Source: an uncultured delta proteobacterium (GTDB lineage: Bacteria > Myxococcota_A > Bradymonadia > REDH01). From it: DNA of 13,136 nucleotides. Under the pieces are notes generated by a model. The model saw only the letters and a list, made by a program, of their open reading frames with translations. It ran no database searches and was not told the origin of the DNA. Below, in pieces: positions 1 through 8,898 of the stretch; positions within the stretch are counted from its first letter, which is position 1; each line of letters starts with the position of its first letter. The stretch lies in contig CAIWGR010000035.1 in assembly GCA_903912275.1 (NCBI GenBank), positions 1 through 13,136 of the forward strand, given 5' to 3'. The position numbers and the translations under genes were made by a program.

Positions 1-2
1 CC

Positions 3-704
3 TTCGAGTTCCTGCTCGACCGGGACAAGAACTTCTATTTCCTCGAGATGAACACCCGCCTTCAGGTGGAGCATCCTGTGACCGAGGCGGTCGTGGGTGT
101 GGACCTGGTGGAGGAGCAGATTCACATCGCTGCGGGCCGTCCGCTCCGCTTTACGCAGGAGCAGCTCTCGCAGCGCGGTCACGCCATCGAGGTTCGCATC
201 TATGCGGAGGATCCGGCGAATCAGTTCCTGCCGTCGCCGGGCCTCATCCGGCGCATGGTTGTTCCGCAGGGGCCGGGCGTGCGCAACGACAGCGGTTACG
301 ATTCGGGCACCGAGGTGAGCCTGCACTACGACCCCATGGTGGCCAAGTTCATCGTCACGGGCGAGACGCGTGAGAAGGCGCGGTTGCGGCTGCTGCGGGC
401 GCTCGACGAGTACCAGGTGGATGGCATCGCCAACAACATCGAGTTCCTCAAGGCCTGCCTTGTGGAGCCGGATTTTGTGAGTGGCAGCTACGACACCGGC
501 GTGGTGAATCCAATCCTGGAGCGGTTCAAGGCGGTGAAGCCGCTGGAGGGCGAGGACGAGGCGCTGGCGCTGGCTGCGGCGGCGCTGTCGCTTCACCTTC
601 GTCGGGCGCAGTCGGCAGCGCCGGCGGCATCGGGCGGCGAGACGGACCGTGACGGTTGGCGTGACTTTGGCAGAGCGCGGCAGGTCAGCCGCCTCTCCAC
701 CTAA
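3..704 (+). CDS. Biotin carboxylase subunit of an acyl-CoA (probably propionyl-CoA) carboxylase, 5' partial
   Basis: This is the C-terminal 233 residues of an ATP-grasp biotin carboxylase, which carboxylates biotin using ATP and bicarbonate. The frame is open to the left edge. The segment begins just before the catalytic stretch: E15, N17, R19, Q21, V22 and E23 (in MNTRLQVEHPVTE) match E. coli AccC E288-E296, and R65 (in EVRIYAEDP) matches R338. The constant offset of 273 implies about 270 residues are missing upstream. The rest of the biotin carboxylase C-terminal domain follows (GTEVSLHYDPMVAKF, YQVDGIANNIEFL), then a variable Ala-rich tail of about 55 residues. The carrier protein starts 13 bases after the stop, so the two are probably cotranscribed. 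Facing the methylmalonyl-CoA mutase operon favours a propionyl-CoA carboxylase alpha role (inference). An acetyl-CoA carboxylase AccC or another acyl-CoA carboxylase is possible; no carboxyltransferase is visible to decide. Confidence 0.93.
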   Translation, partial: FEFLLDRDKNFYFLEMNTRLQVEHPVTEAVVGVDLVEEQIHIAAGRPLRFTQEQLSQRGHAIEVRIYAEDPANQFLPSPGLIRRMVVPQGPGVRNDSGYDSGTEVSLHYDPMVAKFIVTGETREKARLRLLRALDEYQVDGIANNIEFLKACLVEPDFVSGSYDTGVVNPILERFKAVKPLEGEDEALALAAAALSLHLRRAQSAAPAASGGETDRDGWRDFGRARQVSRLST

Positions 705-706
705 GC

Positions 707-710
707 GGAG
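707..710 (+). promoter_or_regulatory. Shine-Dalgarno site of the biotin carrier gene
   Basis: GGAG lies 7 bases before the ATG at 718, and 2 bases after the stop of the carboxylase gene. It decides the start: the same frame is open upstream to an ATG at 649, but that start lies inside the carboxylase gene and would add a low-complexity Arg/Ser-rich extension. Confidence 0.7.
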
Positions 711-717
711 CAGGACG

Positions 718-1251
718 ATGGGCATCGATCGGTATGTACGGGTTCCCGCAAAGCGTGGCGCCAAGGCGGTAGAGATTGCGGTGGAGCCTGCGGGTGAGGA
801 CCGGTTTGTGGTGACGGTCGATGGCCGCCGCTTCGAGCTCGATGCCCATGCGCATGCGAGCGGCGTGGCGATGCGGCATGAGGGGCGGAGCCTCGATGCG
901 CGCGTGGTCTGGGAGGGAAGCGACGCGGTGGTGACGCTGCCGAACGGCGCCTTGAAGTTTGAGATGCTCGATGCCCGTACCTACGCGCTGAAGGCTGCGA
1001 CGGGTGCCGCAGGTGGCTCGGCGAAGCCGGTTCTAAACAGCCCGATGGCCGGTAAGATCATCCTGGTGAAGGTGGCCGAGGGCGACGCGGTGAAGGAGGG
1101 GCAGACGCTCGTCATCATCGAGGCGATGAAGATGGAGAACGAGCTCCGCTGTCTTGCTGCGGGCAAGGTTGTGAAGGTCGCGGTTGCGGCTGGCGACCTG
1201 GTGAAGCCCGGCGATAAGCTGCTTGAGCTGGCCTACGACGCGCAGGATTAG
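718..1251 (+). CDS. Biotin carboxyl carrier protein (BT-like region plus biotinyl domain) of an acyl-CoA carboxylase
   Basis: A 177-residue protein that carries biotin between the carboxylase and carboxyltransferase sites. The C-terminal domain (about residues 103-174) is a biotinyl/lipoyl domain with the EAMKMEN motif. The biotinylated lysine is K138, 39 residues from the C-terminus, close to the usual spacing. The Pro/Met hinge-like stretch LNSPMAGKI opens the domain. The first 100 residues are rich in predicted beta strands (RFVVTVDGRRFEL, ARVVWEGSDAVVTL) and probably correspond to the BT linker that in fused propionyl-CoA carboxylase alpha chains joins the carboxylase and carrier domains (inference). 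The start at 718 is chosen for its Shine-Dalgarno site. The last four bases overlap the end of meaB on the other strand. A carrier for a decarboxylase or pyruvate carboxylase is less likely given the neighbours. Confidence 0.92.
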   Translation: MGIDRYVRVPAKRGAKAVEIAVEPAGEDRFVVTVDGRRFELDAHAHASGVAMRHEGRSLDARVVWEGSDAVVTLPNGALKFEMLDARTYALKAATGAAGGSAKPVLNSPMAGKIILVKVAEGDAVKEGQTLVIIEAMKMENELRCLAAGKVVKVAVAAGDLVKPGDKLLELAYDAQD

Positions 1252-2257
1252 TCTGCGGAGGGCTTCGCGCCGCTGTGGAGGAAGGCCTCCACGACGGCGC
1301 GCGCTGCTCGGCCGGGGTGCTGAAGGCCGGCGGTGACGCTGCGCATGGCAGCTTGGCGCGCTGCGGCTGCTTCGGGCTGTGCGGCGAGGGCCTCTTCGAT
1401 GCCGGTTGCGATGGCGTCGGTAAGCCAGCGTTCGCGCTGCGCGCGGCGTCGGCTGTCTGCGTCGCCCGAGGCGCAGTTGGCAGCGTGTAGGCGGAGGAGG
1501 GTCTGCCAGACCTCTTCGATGCCCGCGCCGGTGAGGGCGCTGGTGAGCAGGACGGGCGGGGCCTCGTGGCGGTCGCGCGGGAGCACATGGAGTGCGGCGG
1601 CGTAGTCGCGTGCGGTGCGCTTGGCGGTGCTCTCGAAGAGGCCGTCGGCCTTGTTGATGATGAGGAGGTCGGCCCGCTCGAGGATGCCGCGCTTGATTCC
1701 TTGCAGGTCGTCGCCGCCGGCAGGGAGCAGCAGCAGGGCGAGGAGGTCGACCATGTCTGCGACGGCGGCTTCGGACTGGCCGACGCCGACGGTCTCGATG
1801 AGGATGGTGTCGAAGCCGGCCGCTTCGCAGAGCAGCATCGCCTCGCGCGTCTTGCGGGCTGCGCCGCCAAGGTTGCCGGCCGATGGGGAGGGGCGGACGA
1901 AGGCTTCGGGGAGGAGCGAGAGCTCCTGCATGCGGGTCTTGTCGCCGAGGATGGAGCCGCCCGTGAGGGTGGAGCTGGGGTCGACTGCGAGGACGGCGAG
2001 CTTGCGGCCGGTGGCGACGAGGTGGGCGCCAAAGCGGTCGATGAAGGAGGACTTGCCGACGCCCGGCGCGCCGGTGATGCCGACGCGGACCGAGCGGCCC
2101 GTGTGGGGCAGGATGAGGTCGAGGAGGTCGAGCGCGACCGCCTGGTCCTCGGGCCGCCGGCTCTCCACCATGGTGATGGCGCGTGCGAGAAGGGTGCGGT
2201 TGCCCGCGCGGATGCCGTCAGCGAGCTCCGGGGCGGAGGGGCGTCGGGCGGGCGCGG

Positions 2258-2261
<4 letters not shown>
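1248..2261 (-). CDS. meaB: MeaB, methylmalonyl-CoA mutase-associated G-protein chaperone
   Basis: A 337-residue P-loop GTPase of the MeaB/ArgK (human MMAA) family. It gates loading of adenosylcobalamin onto methylmalonyl-CoA mutase and protects the enzyme from inactivation. Visible motifs are the Walker A loop GAPGVGKSS (residues 64-72), DPSS (94-97) followed by GDKTRM (106-111), the ETVGVGQSE switch/Walker B region (156-164), and the guanine-specificity motif NKAD (203-206). The length is normal for the family, and the helical N-terminus and the C-terminal dimerisation region are both present. It is the last gene of the mutA-mutB-meaB operon; its ATG overlaps the mutB stop (ATGA). No Shine-Dalgarno sequence is visible before this ATG, so translation probably depends on coupling to mutB. 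Its stop overlaps that of the converging carrier gene. Confidence 0.96.
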
Positions 2262-4383
<2,122 letters not shown>

Positions 4384-4387
<4 letters not shown>

Positions 4388-6075
4388 GGGGTCTCCGAGG
4401 GGAGCTGCGCTGCGAGCTGCAGGAGCGGTGCGAGGCCTGTGGCGAGGTTGAGGAAGTCTGTGATGCCGGCGGCCTTGAGCTCAGCCGCTGCGTCGCCCGG
4501 GTTGCCGGCGGCGTAGAGGTGGCGGGCACCGGCGCTGCGGGCAGCTTCGACAAAGGCCTGGGTCTGCTCGGCGAGGAGCGCATCCGAAGTGCAGAGGCAG
4601 GCCACGGCTGCGGCGGCTGCGTCGCTGCCGAGCGTGACCTCGACAGTCTTGAAGCCGAGCGTGGCGAAGAGGCCCTTGGCGAAGGCGATGCGCGGGCGGA
4701 GTTTGTCGGAGGGGTCGCCGATGTGGAGCGCGACGATGGGGCGTGCGCCGGGCGTGGTGGCTTCGACGGCAGCGCGGGCGGCTTCGACGGGCTGCGACCA
4801 GCGGCGAGGTGCGGCGGGGCCGGTGATAGCGGCTGCCGGGGCGACGGCCCGTTCTCCGAGGTCGGGGAACTCGGTGACGCCGATGATGGATTCGCGTCGG
4901 CGGGTAACGGCGGCGGCGAACTTGGGTGCGCTCTCCGCGTCGCCCTTGGCGACGAGGCCGGAGCCGTCTTTGGCGCCGCGCTGCTCCTCTTGGAAGAGGG
5001 CCCAGGCTGCGGTGGCGAGCTGTTCGGTGAGCTGTTCGAGCGCGGCGGAGCCCTGCGCGGGGTCTGCGACAACGCCGAGGTGCGACTCTTCGCGAAGGAT
5101 GCAGGCGGCGCCGATGGCGAGGCGGAGCGCTTCGGGGGAGGCCTGGCCGGAGGCGGCGTCGTGGCCGCGGAGGGCGATGGACTGGGCGCCTCCAAGGATT
5201 GCGGCGGTGGTCTCGACCGAGAGGCGGATCAGGTTGGTCCAGGGGGCGAGCGTGGTCTTGGAGACCAGCGTCTCGAGCGCGTGGATGCGGGGCACGGCGG
5301 TGAGGCCAGCGCGGTCGAGGAGCGAGGCGATGAGCAGCCGGGCGGCGCGGAACTTGGCGAGGGTGAAGAAGAGGTCGCGGCCGGTTCCGAGGAGGAGTTC
5401 GAGTCGCTGCGCGACGGGCTCGAGTGCCATGCCGCGGGCGTCGGCAGCCTGGAGCCAGCGGGCCGCTGCGGTGAGCGCGAGGGCGAGTTCTGTGGCTTCG
5501 GAGAAGCCTGCTTCGGCGGCGAAGGAGGCGTCCGCGAGTAGGGCGCCGGGCGACCGGAGTGCTGCTTCGACCGCAGCTGCCGTCTGGTCTGCGCCGGCAT
5601 GGCCGCGGAGCTGCGCGGGGAAGGGGTTGGCCGTCGGCCTTACCCGATGCGCAATCGGCGCGAGCTCGGCGGTGTTGGCGCTCTGCGCGCGGAGGATGGC
5701 GATGCGAGGGAGGGGCTGCAGGTCTGCGAGCGCGTGGGCGAGGTCGATGTCGCGCAGGCTGGTGTCGATCCAGACGAGGGAGGCCTCACGGGAGGCGGCG
5801 GTTGCGACGAGGGATGCGAGCTGAGCGGCATCGTCGGTTGCGACGAGGGCCGCGGTGGCCCAGGCGCCGTGCGCTGCGAAGGCCTCGGCAATGGCGCCGT
5901 GTGCTGCGGTGCCCAGCGGTGTAGGCGGCGCAGGCTGAAGGAGGGGCGGGAGCTGGAAGCCGTCGCGGCTCCGGATGGTGATGGTGTCGAGGGCGACACC
6001 CTTGAGGTCTTTCTCGACCTGGGTGCGCCACTGTTCGAGCGAGGTGGCAGTGAATGCGGAGGGTCGGTGCTGCAT
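4384..6075 (-). CDS. mutA: Methylmalonyl-CoA mutase, small (non-catalytic) subunit
   Basis: A 563-residue paralogue of the large subunit that forms the MutAB heterodimer and has a structural role. The N-terminus (SLEQWRTQVEKDLKG) is typical of MutA. The barrel region contains recognisable mutase stretches such as GRDLFFTLAKFRAARLL, and DPAQGSAALEQLTEQLA in place of the catalytic DPWGGSNFVESLTDELA. The C-terminal Rossmann-like domain starts near residue 440. Where the large subunit has DGHDRG, this protein reads DPSDKLR (454-460), so the cobalt-ligating His is absent, as expected of this subunit. The start at 6075 is inferred from the family N-terminus; the frame runs on upstream to 6282, but that stretch is Arg/Pro-rich and not MutA-like. 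No clear Shine-Dalgarno sequence precedes it. The stop overlaps the mutB ATG (ATGA). Confidence 0.93.
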
Positions 6076-6276
6076 GGGACCACGCTCAGGCGGGTTGGGT
6101 GTTGCGCAGGGTAGTCGGGGGCGGCGTGGCTCGCAACCGAGGGCGCAAAGTTGGCAGGTCGGTATGCAAAAAGGTGCGGGCTTTGGCGCGTGGCAGAGGG
6201 TTGGTTCGCGTTGCGGGGAACGTCGATGCGGGCGGGGGCGTTGGTTGTTGAAGGCTGCACGGATTGTGTGCGCGCG

Positions 6277-6292
6277 TGGCACGAATCTTGTA
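6277..6292 (+). promoter_or_regulatory. Candidate sigma-54 (-24/-12) promoter of the pilus operon
   Basis: TGGCACGAATCTTGTA matches the RpoN consensus TGGCACG-N4-TTGCA/T at all positions but one (T for C at -12), with the correct 10-base gap between the two dinucleotides. Transcription would begin near 6303, about 33 bases before the first pilus gene. Pilin genes are often driven by RpoN with PilR, which gives the match some context. The rest of the 260-base region between mutA and the pilus operon (6076-6335) holds no ORF, repeat or terminator I can support, and I see no convincing sigma-70 promoter for mutA in it. Confidence 0.5.
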
Positions 6293-6326
6293 GACAGGAA
6301 GGGGCAGGGCGCGGTCGCGCCAGCGC

Positions 6327-6332
6327 AGGTGA
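6327..6332 (+). promoter_or_regulatory. Possible ribosome binding site of the first minor pilin gene
   Basis: AGGTGA lies 3 bases before the ATG at 6336. The spacing is short, but the alternative in-frame ATG at 6360 has nothing better, so 6336 is preferred. Either start leaves the same mature protein after prepilin cleavage. Confidence 0.4.
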
Positions 6333-6335
6333 TGC

Positions 6336-7040
6336 ATGTCGAAAGTTCACAGCGGCAGAATGAGTCGGGGCTTCACACTGGTGGAGCTGATGATCGTTGT
6401 GGCGATCGCGGGTGTTATCCTCACGATCGGCGCCTACTTTGTGAACCGGCCGAACAACGCGAACAACCTCAAGCGTGCGACTGCCCGGACACGCAATCTG
6501 GTGGAGGAGGTCGTCGCGGCGGCCCGTTCGACCGGTCGGGCGATGCTGATTCAGATTCAGGAGTCGAACTTGTCGTGGGAGGACACCGCGGAGGGTGGGC
6601 GCGGCCCGAGCGCGGGACGCATCACGGTCTATGTGTCGCCGGACAACACCTGTCACGGGGGCGTCGTTGGGACGCTGTCGACGCTCACAAAGAATCCGGG
6701 CTTTGAGATTGACCACACGCCGAGCGGCAACTTCCGGGGTGCGGCGCTGGTGCGGGTAGAGCCGTCGAGCTCGTCGGGGGTGACGACAATCTGTCTGACG
6801 CCTGCAGGCCGGATGGTGGATGCGGTAACAGGAGCGGCCTACGCGTCGATAGGTAACGTCTCTGCGCAGAACGGGATGGTGTTTGGCGGCCGCGTGCTGC
6901 TCGAATTTGTGGAGGCCATCTGCGAAGGCGGGAGCAACGACGCCTGCCACACGGGGGCGTTGACGCGGGACCTCGAGGTGGGTCCGATGGGTTCGATTGA
7001 CCAGATGCCGCCCGGATTCCTGATTCGGAGTCTCTTCTGA
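6336..7040 (+). CDS. fimT: GspH/FimT (FimU-like) type IV minor pseudopilin
   Basis: A 234-residue type IV prepilin. The leader is MSKVHSGRMSRG, cleaved by the PilD peptidase after G12. The mature N-terminus FTLVELMIVVAIAG has the usual Phe1 and Glu5 (E17 of the precursor), followed by a hydrophobic helix that anchors in the inner membrane and packs in the pilus. A globular domain with four cysteines follows, two of them close together near the C-terminus (CEGGSNDAC), so disulfides are possible in the periplasm. Being first in a fimT-pilV-pilW-pilX-pilY1 series suggests the FimU/FimT role in the minor pilin complex that primes pilus assembly. The sequence alone does not separate FimT from FimU or from a GspH-type pseudopilin. 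The stop overlaps the pilV start by one base (TGATG). Confidence 0.85.
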   Translation: MSKVHSGRMSRGFTLVELMIVVAIAGVILTIGAYFVNRPNNANNLKRATARTRNLVEEVVAAARSTGRAMLIQIQESNLSWEDTAEGGRGPSAGRITVYVSPDNTCHGGVVGTLSTLTKNPGFEIDHTPSGNFRGAALVRVEPSSSSGVTTICLTPAGRMVDAVTGAAYASIGNVSAQNGMVFGGRVLLEFVEAICEGGSNDACHTGALTRDLEVGPMGSIDQMPPGFLIRSLF

Positions 7041-7672
7041 TGGAAACGAAGCTGACCGCGCGTCGCCGGCCAGGCTCGAAAGAGCGAGGCTTTACGATTC
7101 TGGAGGTGCTCATCGCGGTGCTGGTGCTGACGATTGGCATCATCGGCATCATCGGTATCCAGACCATCGCGATTGTGTCGGCGCGTGCGACGAACAACAT
7201 GCGGAATGCCTCGGTGCTTGCGGAGACACAGCTCGAGCGGTTGCGCCGGGACTCGGTGCTCTGGGTGCGCTCGATTGGGTGGGACAGTTCGTCTTCGCTG
7301 GGGCGGGCCATGGCGTCGCCCGGCAGTTGGGTGCGGCCGGCGGCCGAGCCCGCAGTGGACAATGTGACCTACAACCAGCTTGGGCTGCCGAAGCTGCCGC
7401 AGAGCACACGGCTGGCGTCGGGGGCGGCGACCTACTCGCAGCTGAACAGCAATTTCTGTCTCTACTACCGGGTGACGCGGCTGGGCGATGAGTCGCTCGG
7501 CCGGGCGGAGGTGCGGGTGGTATGGGCACGCAACGAGGCCGGCGACTATCTGATCTCGCAGGGGTGCGATCGGGTGATGGACCCGGTCAATTTTGCGAGC
7601 GACAGCCTCTCGGAGGTGGTGGCCTCGACGGTGCTGGCACCCAACCCGGCACTGTCGGGAGGTGCGCTGTGA
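7040..7672 (+). CDS. pilV: Type IV pilus minor pilin PilV
   Basis: A 210-residue prepilin. The leader is 17 residues, basic, and ends ERG. Cleavage after G17 gives FTILEVLIAVLVLTIGIIGI, with Glu5 at E22. The N-terminal stretch FTILEVLIAVLVLTIGIIG and the following alternation of small residues with ASVLAETQLERLR are typical of the PilV/GspI group. The globular domain is short, with two visible cysteines (FCLYYRV and GCDRV), which could form one disulfide. In the minor pilin complex PilV is expected to sit beside FimU, PilW and PilX below the tip. GGAG at 7027-7030, 9 bases before the ATG, supports the start. Its stop overlaps the GTG start of pilW (GTGA). The assignment rests on the prepilin motif, size and position second in the operon. 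Confidence 0.87.
   Translation: METKLTARRRPGSKERGFTILEVLIAVLVLTIGIIGIIGIQTIAIVSARATNNMRNASVLAETQLERLRRDSVLWVRSIGWDSSSSLGRAMASPGSWVRPAAEPAVDNVTYNQLGLPKLPQSTRLASGAATYSQLNSNFCLYYRVTRLGDESLGRAEVRVVWARNEAGDYLISQGCDRVMDPVNFASDSLSEVVASTVLAPNPALSGGAL
7657..7662 (+). promoter_or_regulatory. Shine-Dalgarno site fixing the GTG start of pilW
   Basis: GGGAGG lies 6 bases before the GTG at 7669. The pilW frame is open upstream to 7522, but the strong site, together with a normal 11-residue prepilin leader from 7669, shows that the GTG is the real start. Confidence 0.75.
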
Positions 7673-8178
7673 GCGGCCGATCGCTTCGACGCAGCCGCGG
7701 TTTCACGCTGGTGGAGCTGCTGATCGCGGTGCTGCTGAGCTCCATCGTGATCATCGCGCTGGGTACGCTGATCACGAATGCGACGAAGGTGTTCGACACG
7801 ACGTCGCAATCGGGGCTCGCGCTTGATCGGCTGCACATGGCGCTGGATGTGGTGCGAAACGATCTGCGGACCGCCGGTTACGAGATGGTTCCGAATGCAG
7901 GCCTGGACGACCCGCGTCTCTACAAGGGACTGCGCAAGCCCTGCGCCAACCCGAGCTGGATGGGGCTGGAGAAGTTCGTGGCAGTGAAGCTGCTCGACGG
8001 TGGGGCGACGCTCGCGCTGACCGGCTCGGATGCCGACGCATTTCCGCCGTCGAGCTACGTGTCGGGCAAGAAGCCTGATCGCCTCGAACTGGCGGGCGCA
8101 TTCCGGACGGGCAGCGGTTTCATCCCGATACGGCCGCTCCCGGCGCCGCGTCGATCACGCTGTTCAACCCGTCGATGA
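7669..8178 (+). CDS. pilW: Type IV pilus minor pilin PilW, N-terminal fragment (frameshifted gene)
   Basis: This is the first part of a PilW-type prepilin, 169 residues as read. It starts at GTG; the leader ends SRG, cleaved after G11. The mature N-terminus FTLVELLIAVLLSSIVIIALG has Glu5 at E16, and the stretch LDRLHMALDVVRNDLRTAGYEM is typical of PilW/GspJ. Good protein sequence continues to about residue 152 (FRTGSGFIP). After that the frame reads an Arg/Pro-rich tail and stops at 8176-8178. The coding signal continues one frame over, so this is half of a gene broken by a one-base deletion. PilW normally works with FimU, PilV and PilX in the tip complex. This fragment alone lacks most of the globular domain and would probably not function. 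Confidence 0.8.
   Translation: MSGRSLRRSRGFTLVELLIAVLLSSIVIIALGTLITNATKVFDTTSQSGLALDRLHMALDVVRNDLRTAGYEMVPNAGLDDPRLYKGLRKPCANPSWMGLEKFVAVKLLDGGATLALTGSDADAFPPSSYVSGKKPDRLELAGAFRTGSGFIPIRPLPAPRRSRCSTRR
8121..8130 (+). other. Frameshift point in pilW
   Basis: Reading passes from one frame (FIP) to another (DTAAPGAASITLFNPSM) at the CCC run 8124-8126. One extra C here would restore a single frame of 1221 bases (406 residues) from 7669 to 8888. The sequence is not a standard -1 slippery heptamer, so a real deletion or a homopolymer sequencing error is more likely than programmed frameshifting. Confidence 0.75.
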
Positions 8179-8888
8179 CCAACGCGATGGCGGAGTATGT
8201 TTTTGACGGCGCGATTCTCGGCATCGTCAACAAGCAGGGCGGCATGCAGTTTCTGCGCGCAGGCGTTGTAACTTGGGGCAACCCGACGGGCGTGGTCGGA
8301 TTGGATGCGGGCGATACCTTCCTCGGCGAGGTCGGCGACTTCGGGAGCGACTCGCTCTGCCGCTTCGACTTCCTCGACAAGAGCGATGTCGTCGTGTCGC
8401 TGCAGCGCGTGGCCTACGACGTGGTTCAGGATCCCATTGCTCCGACCGACTTCCTGCTGGTGCGGGAGGAGCTCGATGCGTCGGGGGAGTCGCTGAACCC
8501 TCCGCGGCGTGTCATCATCGCGCGGAACATCATCGACTTCCAGGTCTGGTTTGATGGTGTCGCAGGCGGGGCGGGGCTGGTGCCCGATATGCAGAACGAC
8601 GGAGACCGGAGCGGCGAGGTCTGGTCCGACGACGAGGGGACGATTCCCAACGCCAAGATGGGTGGGACTTCGGATGTTCAGGTGGAGCGGGCCCGGTATG
8701 CCTATCTTCAGATCTCGGCTCGGTACGATGGTCCGACGAAGGGACTGGCGGCCGACGGTTCGGGCGAAGCGCTCAAGCAGACCTTCCCGCTCTATCCGAA
8801 TGTTCCTGGCTCGGAGGAGCGTTCCTATGTCTCGACGGTCCGCGGCGAGGTGACGCTCACGAACTTCGCCTTCGCCGATGTGCGCTAA
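8175..8888 (+). CDS. pilW: PilW, C-terminal fragment (frameshifted gene)
   Basis: This is the C-terminal 237 residues of the PilW globular domain, in the frame one base back from the N-terminal piece. The matching protein sequence begins upstream of this ATG, at about 8127 (DTAAPGAASITLFNPS), so the ATG at 8175 is internal to the ancestral gene. The region contains VAYDVVQDPI, RRVIIARNIIDFQVWFDG and RARYAYLQISARYDGPTKG, the kind of late-domain sequence seen in PilW proteins, and ends just before pilX. The fragment has no prepilin leader or membrane helix of its own. Its ATG overlaps the stop of the first piece (ATGA), but no Shine-Dalgarno sequence precedes it, so independent expression is doubtful. 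A separate gene is unlikely. Confidence 0.75.
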   Translation: MTNAMAEYVFDGAILGIVNKQGGMQFLRAGVVTWGNPTGVVGLDAGDTFLGEVGDFGSDSLCRFDFLDKSDVVVSLQRVAYDVVQDPIAPTDFLLVREELDASGESLNPPRRVIIARNIIDFQVWFDGVAGGAGLVPDMQNDGDRSGEVWSDDEGTIPNAKMGGTSDVQVERARYAYLQISARYDGPTKGLAADGSGEALKQTFPLYPNVPGSEERSYVSTVRGEVTLTNFAFADVR

Positions 8889-8893
8889 GGGAG
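8887..8893 (+). promoter_or_regulatory. Shine-Dalgarno site of pilX
   Basis: AAGGGAG overlaps the pilW stop codon and ends 5 bases before the ATG at 8899. It favours that start over the in-frame ATG at 8878, which lies inside the end of pilW. Confidence 0.75.
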
Positions 8894-8898
8894 CCAAG

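Noticed and set aside
4519..5541. 340-residue and overlapping 411-residue plus-strand open frames opposite mutA
   Set aside because: Gly/Glu- or Arg/Ala-rich shadows of mutA, which is a convincing MutA protein.
6076..6276. Sigma-70 promoter or terminator between mutA and the pilus operon
   Set aside because: No pair of -35/-10 boxes with proper spacing and no hairpin with a T-run could be supported on either strand.
5640..6950. 436-residue minus-strand open frame spanning mutA, the intergenic region and fimT
   Set aside because: Out of frame with mutA, antisense to the prepilin gene, Arg/Pro/Ser-rich, and no domain seen.
8118..8130. Programmed -1 frameshift in pilW
   Set aside because: There is no X-XXY-YYZ slippery heptamer and no obvious downstream stem-loop; minor pilins are not known to use recoding, so a deletion or error is simpler.
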